A stretch of DNA of 57,037 bases from an uncultured bacterium (GTDB lineage: Bacteria; Verrucomicrobiota; Verrucomicrobiia; Verrucomicrobiales; V1-33), in contig CAIZWU010000032.1 of assembly GCA_903936775.1 (NCBI GenBank), positions 1-57,037 of the forward strand, read 5' to 3'. The position numbers and the translations under genes were made by a program. Positions 1 through 7,430 of the stretch are shown piece by piece; position 1 is the first letter of the stretch; each line of letters begins with the position of its first letter. Below the pieces are notes generated by a model. That model saw nothing but the letters and a program-made list of their open reading frames with translations. It was not told where the DNA came from and searched no databases.

Positions 1-257
1 AGGACGATCTGCGGATCGAGGACCACTGGTGTGTCAACGGGCAGCACTACGAAAAAACCAGCAATGCCTGGCTGGCCAACATGGATGCCCATCGTGAAGA
101 GATCTGGCCGCTTTTTGAGGAAACCTACGGCGCGGACCAAGCCAAACGCTGGTGGGCTTATTGGCGGGTGTTCTACATGGCCTGCGCGGAGCTCTGGGGC
201 TACCAGGAAGGGAACGAGTGGATCGTGTCACACTATCGTTTCCGGAAGCCGGTGTGA
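1..257 (+). CDS. Cyclopropane-fatty-acyl-phospholipid synthase-family methyltransferase (C-terminal end)
   Basis: This is the last 84 codons of a gene that begins outside the window; the open frame uses the third base as first codon position and stops with TGA. The residues show the C-terminal signature of the CFA/mycolic-acid cyclopropane synthase family: an HWCVNGQHYEKT stretch, then WWAYWRVFYMACAELWGY and a closing NEWIVSHYRF. Family members transfer a methylene or methyl group from S-adenosylmethionine to unsaturated acyl chains of membrane lipids. The catalytic N-terminal half is not visible, so the exact substrate cannot be given. The gene converges on ubiE, and an inverted repeat lies between them. 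Confidence 0.8.
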   Translation, partial: DDLRIEDHWCVNGQHYEKTSNAWLANMDAHREEIWPLFEETYGADQAKRWWAYWRVFYMACAELWGYQEGNEWIVSHYRFRKPV

Positions 258-268
258 TAGCCGCGGGG

Positions 269-347
269 GTGGACGAGGGTCCTCCCGAGTGGCAGCTTCA
301 TGGCCGCAGCAACCGAGGTAAAGAAACCCGGGAGGTTTCTCGTCCAC
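269..347. repeat. Dispersed inverted-repeat element, copy 1
   Basis: Arms at 269-290 and 326-347 pair at 18 of 22 positions, beginning GTGGACGAG and ending CTCGTCCAC. The loop (about 291-325), read on the minus strand, resembles the loop of the element at 3207-3299: both contain GGTTGCTGCGGCC followed by AAGCTG. It sits between two convergent genes and could act as a bidirectional transcription terminator. The sharing of arms and loop indicates a repeat family. Confidence 0.7.
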
Positions 348-364
348 TTGGTGCGTCGGTCGGC

Positions 365-1075
365 TTACGCGGCCTTTCTGACCACGTAAATGGACGCAAT
401 GCCTCCGCTGAGCGGCGTGGCTTGGCCGGTGGCGAAGCCATTCGCGGTCAGCAGGTCCACCATGGCGGGGCCGCTGGGGAATCGTTCGATGGTGCCGGAA
501 AGGTATTCGTAGGCGGCGCGCTGGCCGGTGAGCAGGCCGGCGAGTTTGGGGAGGACCTTGTGAAGATAGAAGCGGTAGCCGCCCCTCAGGCCGGGCAGGG
601 TCGGCAGGGAGAAATCAAGGACCACGAGGTGGCCTCCGGGCCGGGTGACGCGGGCCATTTCCTGGATGGCTTTGGGCCAGTCGGCCATGTTCCGCAAACC
701 AAAGGCGACCGTGACCACGTCGAAGGAGGCGTCCGCAAACGGCGTCGCCATGGCATCGGCCACGAGCCATTCTGCCTGGGGGAGTTGGCGTTGGCGGGCG
801 ACGTCGAGCATGGGAGCGCTGAAGTCGGCGCCGGTGATTTTGGTGGCCGGGCTGGCCTTGGCGATGGCTTCCGCCAGATCGCCGGTGCCGGTGGCGAGGT
901 CGAGGAGGGTAGCCGGTTTCAGGGCGGCAACCATACGGGCGACCTTCCGGCGCCATAGGATATCCGTGCCGAGGGAAAGCACGTGGTTGGTGAGCATGTA
1001 GCGGCCCGCGATTTTGGCGAAGGCGTCTTTAACGAAAACCGGGTCCTGCATGGGCGGGGAAACTACGTTCTGCAC
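365..1075 (-). CDS. ubiE: Demethylmenaquinone / ubiquinone biosynthesis C-methyltransferase (UbiE/MenG family)
   Basis: A 236-residue protein close to the family's usual length. It has the class I SAM-binding motif LDLATGTGDLA near residues 58-68, an acidic motif II region (GADFSAPMLDVA) and the family blocks VTVAFGLRNM and RVTRPGGHLVVLDFS. The enzyme methylates the quinone ring in the last steps of menaquinone or ubiquinone synthesis at the cytoplasmic membrane. A tRNA-Leu gene lies just upstream on the same strand. The first residues (MQNVVSPPMQD) offer a second possible start at the internal Met; the upstream ATG is kept. Which quinone is made cannot be told from this window. Confidence 0.93.
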   Translation of the reverse strand: MQNVVSPPMQDPVFVKDAFAKIAGRYMLTNHVLSLGTDILWRRKVARMVAALKPATLLDLATGTGDLAEAIAKASPATKITGADFSAPMLDVARQRQLPQAEWLVADAMATPFADASFDVVTVAFGLRNMADWPKAIQEMARVTRPGGHLVVLDFSLPTLPGLRGGYRFYLHKVLPKLAGLLTGQRAAYEYLSGTIERFPSGPAMVDLLTANGFATGQATPLSGGIASIYVVRKAA

Positions 1076-1097
1076 CGCACTGCCGCGCCGGGGGGAA

Positions 1098-1181
1098 TGG
1101 TGCTCACGAGAGGACTCGAACCTCCACAGAATTACCTATATGGTCCTGAACCATACGCGTCTACCATTCCGCCACATGAGC
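1098..1181 (-). tRNA. tRNA-Leu (anticodon CAG)
   Basis: Read on the minus strand, GCTCATG pairs with CGTGAGC to form the acceptor stem, with U8/G9, then a D-arm with GGTAGAC, and a five-base-pair anticodon stem TATGG/CCATA holding the loop TTCAGGA. The anticodon CAG lies at 1146-1148. A long variable arm and the T-loop TTCGAGT follow, typical of class II tRNA-Leu. The discriminator is A and CCA is encoded (1098-1100). Length is 84 nt. Confidence 0.96.
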
Positions 1182-1317
1182 AAATACGCCGCTAAGCGAG
1201 TAGTGAGTTTGCATGGGTTCCGGGAGGGGACAACTGGTAATTTTTCTGAATTTGCCTTCATCGGCGCGTGACCCCGGTTTGAAAGAGACAACCCGCAGCA
1301 GGCGTTTCGCTGAGAAC

Positions 1318-1365
1318 AAGGAAGTTTTCCCCTGCGGCGGCCCCGCCGACTGCTGAAACTTCCTT
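1318..1365 (+). other. Stem-loop in the leader of tatA
   Basis: A perfect 10-bp outer inverted repeat (AAGGAAGTTT / AAACTTCCTT) encloses a GC-rich inner hairpin CGGCGG-CC-CCGCCG at 1335-1348. It ends 38 nt before the tatA start codon and is followed by TTTT. It could be a terminator, an attenuator or an mRNA-stabilising structure; the sequence alone does not decide. Confidence 0.55.
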
Positions 1366-1403
1366 TTGCACCAAGCCCACGTAGGCATTAGACTCCCCTC
1401 CTC

Positions 1404-1631
1404 ATGAACGTTCCTCCCTTCTTCGCAATCTTCGGCCTTCAGGGTCCGGAGATGCTCCTCATCGGTGCTCTGGTGCTCCTGCTTTTTGGTGCCAAGAAGC
1501 TCCCGGAATTTGCCCGCGGCCTTGGCAAGAGCATGGGGGAATTCAAGAAGGCCCGTAATGAATTCGAGGCCGAAATCCATCGGGCCACCCTCGACGACGA
1601 CAAAGACGACAAGAACAACAAAATCGGCTAA
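1404..1631 (+). CDS. tatA: Twin-arginine translocase subunit TatA/E
   Basis: A 75-residue protein with the TatA layout: a short N-terminus ending at the conserved Phe-Gly (IFGLQGPEM), one hydrophobic helix ([13 protein letters not shown]), a hinge, an amphipathic helix ([20 protein letters not shown]) and a charged acidic/lysine-rich tail. TatA forms the pore that moves folded twin-arginine precursors across the cytoplasmic membrane. TatB and TatC are not next to it. Several secreted enzymes are encoded in the window, though none was checked for a twin-arginine motif. Confidence 0.95.
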   Translation: MNVPPFFAIFGLQGPEMLLIGALVLLLFGAKKLPEFARGLGKSMGEFKKARNEFEAEIHRATLDDDKDDKNNKIG

Positions 1632-1659
1632 TTGCCTGCAAGGCTCAGGCCGTTTTGTC

Positions 1660-2637
1660 GTGAACCCTTATTTTGCAGGAGGCGGTCGGTGGACCGCCTC
1701 TTTGCTTTTCCTGCTCGGAGCTGCCCTCAGCCCGGCCCAGGAAATTCCGTTGCCTCCGGAGATCCGGGTCACCTCGTGGAATCTGAAAAATTATCTGTAT
1801 ACCAACCGCCCGGCCCAGGAAGGGAGCAGCACCCGGCCCAAGCCGGCCCGGGAGCAACAGGCTGTGGTGTCGATTCTGTTGCGGATCCGTCCCGATATTC
1901 TCGGGGTTTGTGAAATGGGAACGGAGCAGGACCTGGCGCAGCTTCAGGAGGCACTGAAAGCCGGGGGACTGGATCTGCCGCACCGCGAACATGTGCAGGG
2001 TAATGATCCGGACCGGCATCTGGCCTTGCTGAGCCGCTACCCTATTACCACCCGGCAGCCGGTCACTGGACTCCGATACCTGTTGGACAACAACGAATTT
2101 CCGGTGCAGCGCGGATTCCTCGACGTCACGGTGGCGGTGGCTCCGGCCTACACCCTGCGCTTGGTGGGCACCCATCTGAAATCCCGCCGCGATGTGCCGG
2201 AAGCCGATCAGGCCCTGATGCGGCGTAATGAAGCCCACCTGTTGCGGCAACATCTGGATGGGGTCCTCGCGGCGGCGCCGGAGACCAATCTGTTGGTGTA
2301 TGGCGACTTCAACGATACCCGCGACCAACCCGGGGTGAAGGCGGTGAAAGGGCTGCGGGGTAGTGGCGCGGCCCTCACGGAAATTGCTGCGAAGGATGAT
2401 TCCGGAGAGCGGTGGACGTATTATTATCCGGAAGCGGACGAATATTCACGCATCGACTTTCTGCTGGCATCCCCCGCGCTCCTGCCGGAAGTGCGGGAGG
2501 CCCAGTCTTTCCTCTACAGCGGGAAGGATTGGCTCCAAGCCAGCGACCACCGCCCCGTCACGGCGGTGATCCAGCCCGACGACCTCGCTAAAAAGCCCCG
2601 CCCCAAACCCCGTTCAGCTCCCGCTTCCACCAACTGA
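1660..2637 (+). CDS. Secreted endonuclease/exonuclease/phosphatase-family protein
   Basis: The chosen start is GTG at 1660, 28 nt after the tatA stop. It gives a 325-residue protein with a signal peptide (TASLLFLLGAALSPAQ); the open frame upstream only overlaps tatA. The mature part shows the EEP fold: an RVTSWNLKNYL strand, GVCEMG carrying the metal-binding Glu, VGTHLKS, YGDFNDTRD and a closing ASDHRPV with the catalytic His. Such enzymes cut phosphodiester bonds in DNA, RNA or phospholipids; the substrate cannot be told here. It probably acts in the periplasm or outside the cell. A second EEP protein is encoded at 26176-27330. Confidence 0.85.
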   Translation: MNPYFAGGGRWTASLLFLLGAALSPAQEIPLPPEIRVTSWNLKNYLYTNRPAQEGSSTRPKPAREQQAVVSILLRIRPDILGVCEMGTEQDLAQLQEALKAGGLDLPHREHVQGNDPDRHLALLSRYPITTRQPVTGLRYLLDNNEFPVQRGFLDVTVAVAPAYTLRLVGTHLKSRRDVPEADQALMRRNEAHLLRQHLDGVLAAAPETNLLVYGDFNDTRDQPGVKAVKGLRGSGAALTEIAAKDDSGERWTYYYPEADEYSRIDFLLASPALLPEVREAQSFLYSGKDWLQASDHRPVTAVIQPDDLAKKPRPKPRSAPASTN

Positions 2638-2646
2638 TTTCCGGTC

Positions 2647-3210
2647 ATGCTCCTCGTTATCGACAATTACGACTCCTTCACCTACAACCTCGTGCAGTAT
2701 TTCGGCGAGTTGGGCGCAGCTCCGCTGGTGAAGCGGAATGATGAGATCACCCTGGACGAGATCGCGGCGTTGAACCCGGAACGGATTTGCATTTCCCCCG
2801 GGCCCTGCACCCCGGCGGAAGCAGGGATCAGCAGCGACGTGATCCGGCGGTTTGCTCCCAGCCGGCCTATCCTCGGGGTGTGCCTGGGCCACCAATGCAT
2901 GGGGCACGTCTATGGCGGCGATGTGGTGCGGGCGGACCGCTTGATGCACGGCAAGACGTCGATGATCCACCACGACGGCAAAGGCGTTTTCAAAGGCCTC
3001 AGCCAGCCTTTTGAAGCCACACGCTATCATTCCCTGATCGTGAAACGCGACACCTTGCCGGACGAACTTCTCATCACCGCCGAGACCGCCGAAAAGGAAA
3101 TCATGGGCCTGCGCCACAAGGAATACCCGCTCCATGGCGTGCAGTTCCACCCCGAGTCCATCCTGACGGTGGAAGGAAAAAACCTGCTGAAGAATTTTCT
3201 GGAATTGTAG
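2647..3210 (+). CDS. pabA: Anthranilate / aminodeoxychorismate synthase glutamine amidotransferase component
   Basis: A 187-residue class I glutamine amidotransferase of normal TrpG/PabA length. It starts with [15 protein letters not shown], carries the oxyanion region ISPGPCTP, the nucleophile Cys79 in [10 protein letters not shown], and the His-Glu pair in VQFHPES near the C-terminus. It releases ammonia from glutamine for a chorismate-using partner, giving anthranilate (tryptophan) or aminodeoxychorismate (folate). TrpG and PabA are often one amphibolic protein; the convergent folate gene folC is only weak support for the PabA role. It starts 9 nt after the upstream gene's stop. Confidence 0.92.
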   Translation: MLLVIDNYDSFTYNLVQYFGELGAAPLVKRNDEITLDEIAALNPERICISPGPCTPAEAGISSDVIRRFAPSRPILGVCLGHQCMGHVYGGDVVRADRLMHGKTSMIHHDGKGVFKGLSQPFEATRYHSLIVKRDTLPDELLITAETAEKEIMGLRHKEYPLHGVQFHPESILTVEGKNLLKNFLEL

Positions 3211-3299
3211 GAGGTGGACGGAGCTCCGGCTGGGTAGCAGAGCCTTGGTTGCTGCGGCCGGAAAGCTGGGAAACCCAGCAGGAGCTTCGTCCACCCTAC
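3207..3299. repeat. Dispersed inverted-repeat element, copy 2 (between convergent pabA and folC)
   Basis: Arms 3213-3234 and 3274-3295 form an imperfect hairpin (GGTGGACGGAGCTCC against GGAGCTTCGTCCACC). It fills the whole 85-bp gap, and its flanks touch both stop codons. Its loop contains GGTTGCTGCGGCC and AAGCTG, shared in inverse orientation with the element at 269-347. It is a likely bidirectional terminator and a member of a genomic repeat family. Confidence 0.7.
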
Positions 3300-4510
3300 T
3301 GGGCACTCGACTCGAAGGCTCCGCCTTCGACGATGCTGAGGACTTCGCCGCAGAGGTAGAGCGAGCCGCAGAGCAGGCGTCGCGGGCCCCCGGCCATTTC
3401 TGAAAGAGCAGCTTTCAGACTGGATGATTCCTGACAAGGAATTCCGGGCACAGTTTCCTGCCATGTTTTGGCTAAAGCGGCGGCCGGGATGGCCCGGGGG
3501 GAATCGACGGTGACGAAGGTCGCGCCGGAAACGATCGGAGCGAGCAGTGGCATGGAAATGGCGTGGTCCTTGCCTTCCACGGCTCCGAAAATGAGATGCG
3601 CCTTTTCGCTGCCAAATTGCTCCTGCCAGGTGGCGGCAAGCCGGGCGATGCTGTGGGGATTGTGGGCGCCGTCGATCAGCAGGCGTCCGCCCAACAGGTT
3701 TTGGAAACGGGCGGGCCAGGTGGTGGCGGCGAGGCCGGCCACAATGGCGGGCGGTTTGGGCAGGCAACCGGCGGCTTCCAGGGCGGCGAGGGCGAGGGCG
3801 GCGTTCCACTGCTGGTGTTCCCCGGCCAGCGGGAGTGGAGTGGTGGTCCACGGTTCGCTGACAAAAGTAAGGGTGGTGCCGGCCGCTGCCGCCGCTGCCC
3901 GCAGGACGGCCTCGGCTTCAGGGGGCTGGGGAGCGCTGACCACGGGCACGCCAGGCTTGATGATGCCGGCTTTTTCGGTCGCGATTTTGGCGATGGTATC
4001 CCCCAGCCATTGCTGGTGATCCATGGCGATGGGAGTGATGACGCTGACGACCGGCTTCACCGAATTGGTGGAATCGAGGCGGCCTCCCATCCCGGTTTCG
4101 AGAACCACCAGTTCGGCGCCGGCGCGGTCAAACCAGTCGAGGGCGAGGGCGAGCGTGAGTTCAAAAAAAGTGGGGTGCGGCTGCCAATCGCTGACCAACT
4201 GCCGCAGGACGGTGAGGCTTTCTGCGATTTCGGTTTCCGGCATCATCACGCCGCCGGTCTGGATGCGTTCGCGGAACTGGATGAGATGTGGTGAAGTGAA
4301 GAGGGCGGTGCGTTCGGCCCCGGCGCGGAGCACGCTTTCCATGAAGGCACAGGTGCTGCCTTTGCCGTTGGTCCCGGCGACATGCAGGAACCGTTGCCCG
4401 GTGCCGGGCAATTGCAGGGCTTTGAGCAGCTTGCGGGTGTTCTCCAGCCCCGGCTTGATGCCGAACTGCTGCACGCTGTAAAGCCAATCGAGCGCTTGCC
4501 CGTAATCCAT
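3296..4510 (-). CDS. folC: Folylpolyglutamate synthase / dihydrofolate synthase
   Basis: A 404-residue Mur-ligase-type enzyme. The P-loop GTNGKGS is at residues 46-52, followed by the family blocks FTSPHL, VLETGMGGRLDSTN and VSVITPIAMDHQQWLG, and the C-terminal-domain motif LLIDGAHNPHS. It adds glutamate to dihydropteroate and to folates in the cytoplasm using ATP. It begins 6 nt after the accD stop on the same strand, the accD-folC order also seen in enterobacteria, so the two are very likely co-transcribed. Confidence 0.95.
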   Translation of the reverse strand: MDYGQALDWLYSVQQFGIKPGLENTRKLLKALQLPGTGQRFLHVAGTNGKGSTCAFMESVLRAGAERTALFTSPHLIQFRERIQTGGVMMPETEIAESLTVLRQLVSDWQPHPTFFELTLALALDWFDRAGAELVVLETGMGGRLDSTNSVKPVVSVITPIAMDHQQWLGDTIAKIATEKAGIIKPGVPVVSAPQPPEAEAVLRAAAAAAGTTLTFVSEPWTTTPLPLAGEHQQWNAALALAALEAAGCLPKPPAIVAGLAATTWPARFQNLLGGRLLIDGAHNPHSIARLAATWQEQFGSEKAHLIFGAVEGKDHAISMPLLAPIVSGATFVTVDSPRAIPAAALAKTWQETVPGIPCQESSSLKAALSEMAGGPRRLLCGSLYLCGEVLSIVEGGAFESSAQ

Positions 4511-4516
4511 GATCGA

Positions 4517-5368
4517 TTAGGCCGCGCTGGTTTGGCGGCCGGGCATCAGGTAGTCGAGGAATTGCCCGAGGGTGTCCCGCAGTTTCTTGCGGGGCACAAT
4601 CCGGTCGATCAACCCATGGGCGAGCATGAATTCGGCGGTCTGGAAACCGGGCGGCAATTTCTGGTGGGTGGTTTCCTTGATGACGACGGGACCGGCGAAA
4701 CCGATCACCGTGCCTGGTTCGGCAAGATTGATGTCGCCGAGGGTGGCGAAGCTGGCGGTGGTGCCGCCAAAGGTCGGATGGGTCAGGACGGAGATGAAGG
4801 GGAGATTGGCTTGATGATGCAGGGCCAGCGCCCCGCTGGTTTTGGCCATCTGCATCAGGCTCAGGATGCCCTCATGCATCCGGGCACCGCCCGAGGCCGC
4901 GACAATGATGAGACCGCGTTTTTCACGGGTGGCGGTCTCAATGGCGCGGGTCAGTTTTTCCCCGACCACGCTGCCCATGCTGGCGCCTTGGAAGCGGAAG
5001 TCCATCACGCCCAAGGCGACGGGATGGCCGTGCAATTTGCCGCGTCCGGTGACAACGGCTTCATTGAGGCCGGTTTTTTTGATGCTGGCCGCGACTTTTT
5101 CGGCGTAGTTTTTGAATTCGAGCGGATTCAGGCTGCGAAGGTTTTCATCCATGGGCTGCCAGGTTCCCCCGTCGATGATGGACGCGATCCGGGTATCCGA
5201 GTCCATCGGATTGTGGTGCCCGCACTTCGGGCAGGTGCGGAGGTTTTCCACCAGATCGATTTCGTGCAGCATGGCTTTGCACGCCGGGCACTTGTGCCAC
5301 TGGCCCTCCGGCATATCGGACTTCTTCTCGCCAAAAGCGGCGACGGTCAGTTTTTTGAAAAAGGACAT
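4517..5368 (-). CDS. accD: Acetyl-CoA carboxylase carboxyltransferase subunit beta
   Basis: A 283-residue AccD. A four-cysteine zinc ribbon (Cys27, Cys30, Cys46, Cys49) is followed by the crotonase-like carboxyltransferase core with SGGARMHEG, VLTHPTFGGTTASFA and IGFAGPVVIKET. With AccA it moves the carboxyl group from biotinylated AccB to acetyl-CoA, giving malonyl-CoA for fatty-acid synthesis. It is the first gene of a pair with folC. The 158-bp region upstream holds the terminator of the preceding gene. Confidence 0.97.
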   Translation of the reverse strand: MSFFKKLTVAAFGEKKSDMPEGQWHKCPACKAMLHEIDLVENLRTCPKCGHHNPMDSDTRIASIIDGGTWQPMDENLRSLNPLEFKNYAEKVAASIKKTGLNEAVVTGRGKLHGHPVALGVMDFRFQGASMGSVVGEKLTRAIETATREKRGLIIVAASGGARMHEGILSLMQMAKTSGALALHHQANLPFISVLTHPTFGGTTASFATLGDINLAEPGTVIGFAGPVVIKETTHQKLPPGFQTAEFMLAHGLIDRIVPRKKLRDTLGQFLDYLMPGRQTSAA

Positions 5369-5453
5369 GGCGTAAGAGGGGTTGCTACCCTGTCACCAAC
5401 GCTCCGATTGACTGTCGAATCAAGCCGGAGTCTCCACGGCTGCGCTGGCCTGT

Positions 5454-5488
5454 AAAACAGGGTCCGCCCCGGGAATGGACGGACCCTG
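5454..5488 (-). terminator. Rho-independent-type terminator for the gene at 5527-5895
   Basis: On the minus strand a perfect 9-bp stem CAGGGTCCG / CGGACCCTG (5480-5488 with 5458-5466) has a 13-nt loop and is followed directly by TTTT (5457-5454). It lies about 40 nt beyond the stop of the minus-strand gene. Confidence 0.65.
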
Positions 5489-5526
5489 CCACGGAATAAA
5501 CCGGGGGCCAGCTGCGATTTAGGGGA

Positions 5527-5895
5527 TCAGCGGGAGAAGTGGAAGCTGATACCGGAGCGCGGGCGGCTGTATTCATGGCCATGGCCATAATTGCGACCGT
5601 GGCCGGAATCACGTTCATGCCCGTAGCTGTCACGTCCGTAGCTGTCGCGGCCATGCCCGTAGCTGTCGCGAGCGTGGCCGGCATAACCGCCCCGGTATTG
5701 TTGAACCCATTGATGGACTGGGCGGCCGCAGTGGTCGCGGCCGACAAAAGTATAGGTCCAGTAAACCGGCTGACCGCAGCGGTCATAAGTGACGCGGGTG
5801 CGCGTGCCGCAGCTGTCATGGCCGGCGTTGGCGGTGGTGGGGGCGAGGGCGGCGAGGCTGACAAAAGCGGCGCAGAAGAGGCTGAACAGTTTCAT
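5527..5895 (-). CDS. Small secreted Gly/His/Arg/Tyr-rich repeat protein, unknown function
   Basis: The 122-residue product starts with a clear signal peptide (MKLFSLFCAAFVSLAALAPTTANA) and then has a Cys-containing region with two similar units (SCGTRTRVTYDRCGQPVYWTY and HCGRPVHQWVQQY). A low-complexity section follows, made of RDSYG, GHGRDSYG and GHERDSGHG repeats. No known domain is recognised. The His/Arg/Gly-rich tail could bind metal or nucleic acid or be part of the envelope, but this is a guess. It stands alone, with its own terminator downstream. Confidence 0.7.
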   Translation of the reverse strand: MKLFSLFCAAFVSLAALAPTTANAGHDSCGTRTRVTYDRCGQPVYWTYTFVGRDHCGRPVHQWVQQYRGGYAGHARDSYGHGRDSYGRDSYGHERDSGHGRNYGHGHEYSRPRSGISFHFSR

Positions 5896-6091
5896 GGGAG
5901 TAGTCGGGCGTTAGTCGGTGGTTTGATGGGGGGAACCGCGGTGGCAGCGGCCCCGCTGCTCGTTGATTCCGCTTTCTCTGACGGACGGACGGGTCCCATA
6001 TTCATGCGTGGCGCAAAAATTTTGACGCTTTCCCGCCGGACCATCCGGGCACGGCAATACTGCTGGCTATCAGTTATTCAGGCGGCCGCCC

Positions 6092-6109
6092 CTGCCCGCT
6101 CACGGGCGG
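6092..6109 (-). terminator. Possible terminator hairpin after the alpha/beta hydrolase gene
   Basis: GCCCG-CTCA-CGGGC (6094-6107), extended by two further pairs, lies 10 nt beyond the stop of the minus-strand hydrolase. No T-run follows, so it may be only an mRNA 3' stem. Confidence 0.35.
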
Positions 6110-6119
6110 TTCCCGCCAG

Positions 6120-6851
6120 TCACTTTTTCTGCTCCAGGAGCCACTTGTAGAGCTCCGGGTTGGCGTATGTCCGGGTCCACGAGTCATGGGTGACGCCTTC
6201 GTAGAGGGTAAAGCGGATGTTGCCGTCCACCTTTTTGAGCGCCTCCACCATATCAACGGAGCCCCGCACCGGCACTGCTTCATCCTTGTCACCATGAAAG
6301 GCCCAGATGGGCACTGACTTGAAACGTGACGCCGTGCCGGGATCGCCGGCGCCGCAGATGGGGACGGCGGCGGCCATCAACCCGGGATGTTCCTTGAGCA
6401 GATTCCACGTCGCAAATCCGCCCATGCTGATGCCGGTGATATAAATACGTTTGGGGTCCACCGGCTGGGAGGCCAGGGTCTGGTCGATCAGGTCCTTCAC
6501 GGCCACGGTATCCCACCAGCGGCCGGTGGGGCATTGGGGGGCGATCATGAGGAAGGATTCCATTTCGGTTGAATGCCCCGCCAACCTGGGTGGGCCATGC
6601 TTTTTGACCAGCTCGAGGTCGGTGCCACGCTCCCCGGCTCCATGCAGGAAGACCAGCAGCGGCCAGCCCGCCTGGGGTTTTTCCCCTTTGGGCAGGTAAG
6701 TCCAGTAGCCCAGCTTGCCCGGAGGGCCTTGATCGCTCTTCACGTCAGCACTGGACTTGGTGAGGGTGCCGGGCACCGGCGTTTCTCCTTTAAGCGGGGC
6801 AATCATGAAGGCACAAATCGATAGGGTGGCGGGGAGCAGACGGCAGCACAT
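6120..6851 (-). CDS. Secreted alpha/beta hydrolase (dienelactone hydrolase / esterase type)
   Basis: A 243-residue protein with a hydrophobic N-terminus consistent with a signal peptide. It has the oxyanion strand LLVFLHGAGERG, the nucleophile elbow GISMGG with Ser142, an acid residue in FHGDKDEAVP (Asp190) and His222 in VTHDSW. This order and length match secreted carboxylesterases related to dienelactone hydrolase and PHB depolymerase. Substrates are probably esters of plant or other polymeric material, which is inference. It is divergent from the lipoprotein gene at 6960. Confidence 0.8.
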   Translation of the reverse strand: MCCRLLPATLSICAFMIAPLKGETPVPGTLTKSSADVKSDQGPPGKLGYWTYLPKGEKPQAGWPLLVFLHGAGERGTDLELVKKHGPPRLAGHSTEMESFLMIAPQCPTGRWWDTVAVKDLIDQTLASQPVDPKRIYITGISMGGFATWNLLKEHPGLMAAAVPICGAGDPGTASRFKSVPIWAFHGDKDEAVPVRGSVDMVEALKKVDGNIRFTLYEGVTHDSWTRTYANPELYKWLLEQKK

Positions 6852-6922
6852 CCGGGGGTCTTACGGGAAAAACGGGCGTTTGGCGAGGCTTAAAATCGGC
6901 CTGCGAAAGCCGGGGCCGGACG

Positions 6923-6953
6923 TTGACAGCGTCGTGCACCGCCGTTTTATATG
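6923..6953 (+). promoter_or_regulatory. Predicted promoter of the lipoprotein-EamA pair
   Basis: A perfect -35 box TTGACA (6923-6928) is followed by TTTATA (6946-6951, 17-bp spacer) or TATATG (6948-6953, 19-bp spacer). Transcription would begin close to the ATG at 6960, leaving little or no leader. This is why that ATG is preferred over the one at 6951. Confidence 0.45.
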
Positions 6954-6959
6954 CAGCGC

Positions 6960-7430
6960 ATGACTTTCCGATCCCTTCTCCGTCTCCTGCCCGTGCTCGC
7001 CGTGGTGGCGCTTCCTGCCTGTGCCTCGAAGCCACAGGGGTTCACCAAAGTGAAAATCTACCGATTGAACCCGGACGCCCGTATCACGGCAGTGGACCCC
7101 AGTATCCCTTTTGAAAAGCAGTATCTGCTCCATGGAGCCGTCACCAAGGTGGATCGCGATGCCCGCAAAGGAAACTACTACACCTTTTTCTGGAAGGCGG
7201 ACGACCGGACCCAGCCGGTGAAAATACGGTTTGAATACCGGCAATCCGCCACCCGCTCCGCCGTCAAACGCCAGGAAGTCGAGATTGCTGACGTGAAGCG
7301 GAATAATGTGACCCGGCTCCAGGTGACTGGTGAGGAATATCTGACGTCCGGCAAGGTGCTGGCTTGGCGTGCGGTGCTGCTGCAGGGTGGCAAGGAAATC
7401 GGTTCTACCCAGTCCTTCATGTGGCATTAG
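6960..7430 (+). CDS. Small putative lipoprotein, unknown function
   Basis: Starting at ATG 6960 gives a 156-residue protein (an ATG at 6951 would add three residues). The N-terminus is a lipoprotein signal ending in the lipobox LPAC, with Cys21 as the likely lipidation site. The rest has alternating strands (TKVKIYRLNPDARITAVDP, RTQPVKIRFEYRQS) suggesting a small beta-rich domain. No family is recognised. The transporter start codon overlaps its last 10 nt, so the two genes are probably translationally coupled. Confidence 0.75.
   Translation: MTFRSLLRLLPVLAVVALPACASKPQGFTKVKIYRLNPDARITAVDPSIPFEKQYLLHGAVTKVDRDARKGNYYTFFWKADDRTQPVKIRFEYRQSATRSAVKRQEVEIADVKRNNVTRLQVTGEEYLTSGKVLAWRAVLLQGGKEIGSTQSFMWH

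Noticed and set aside
1098..1181. tRNA-Leu as an integration site of a mobile element
   Set aside because: No integrase gene and no direct repeat of the tRNA 3' end were seen nearby.
1465..1659. A start for the EEP-family protein inside tatA
   Set aside because: It would put 65 residues unrelated to a signal peptide before the clear signal sequence that begins at GTG 1660.
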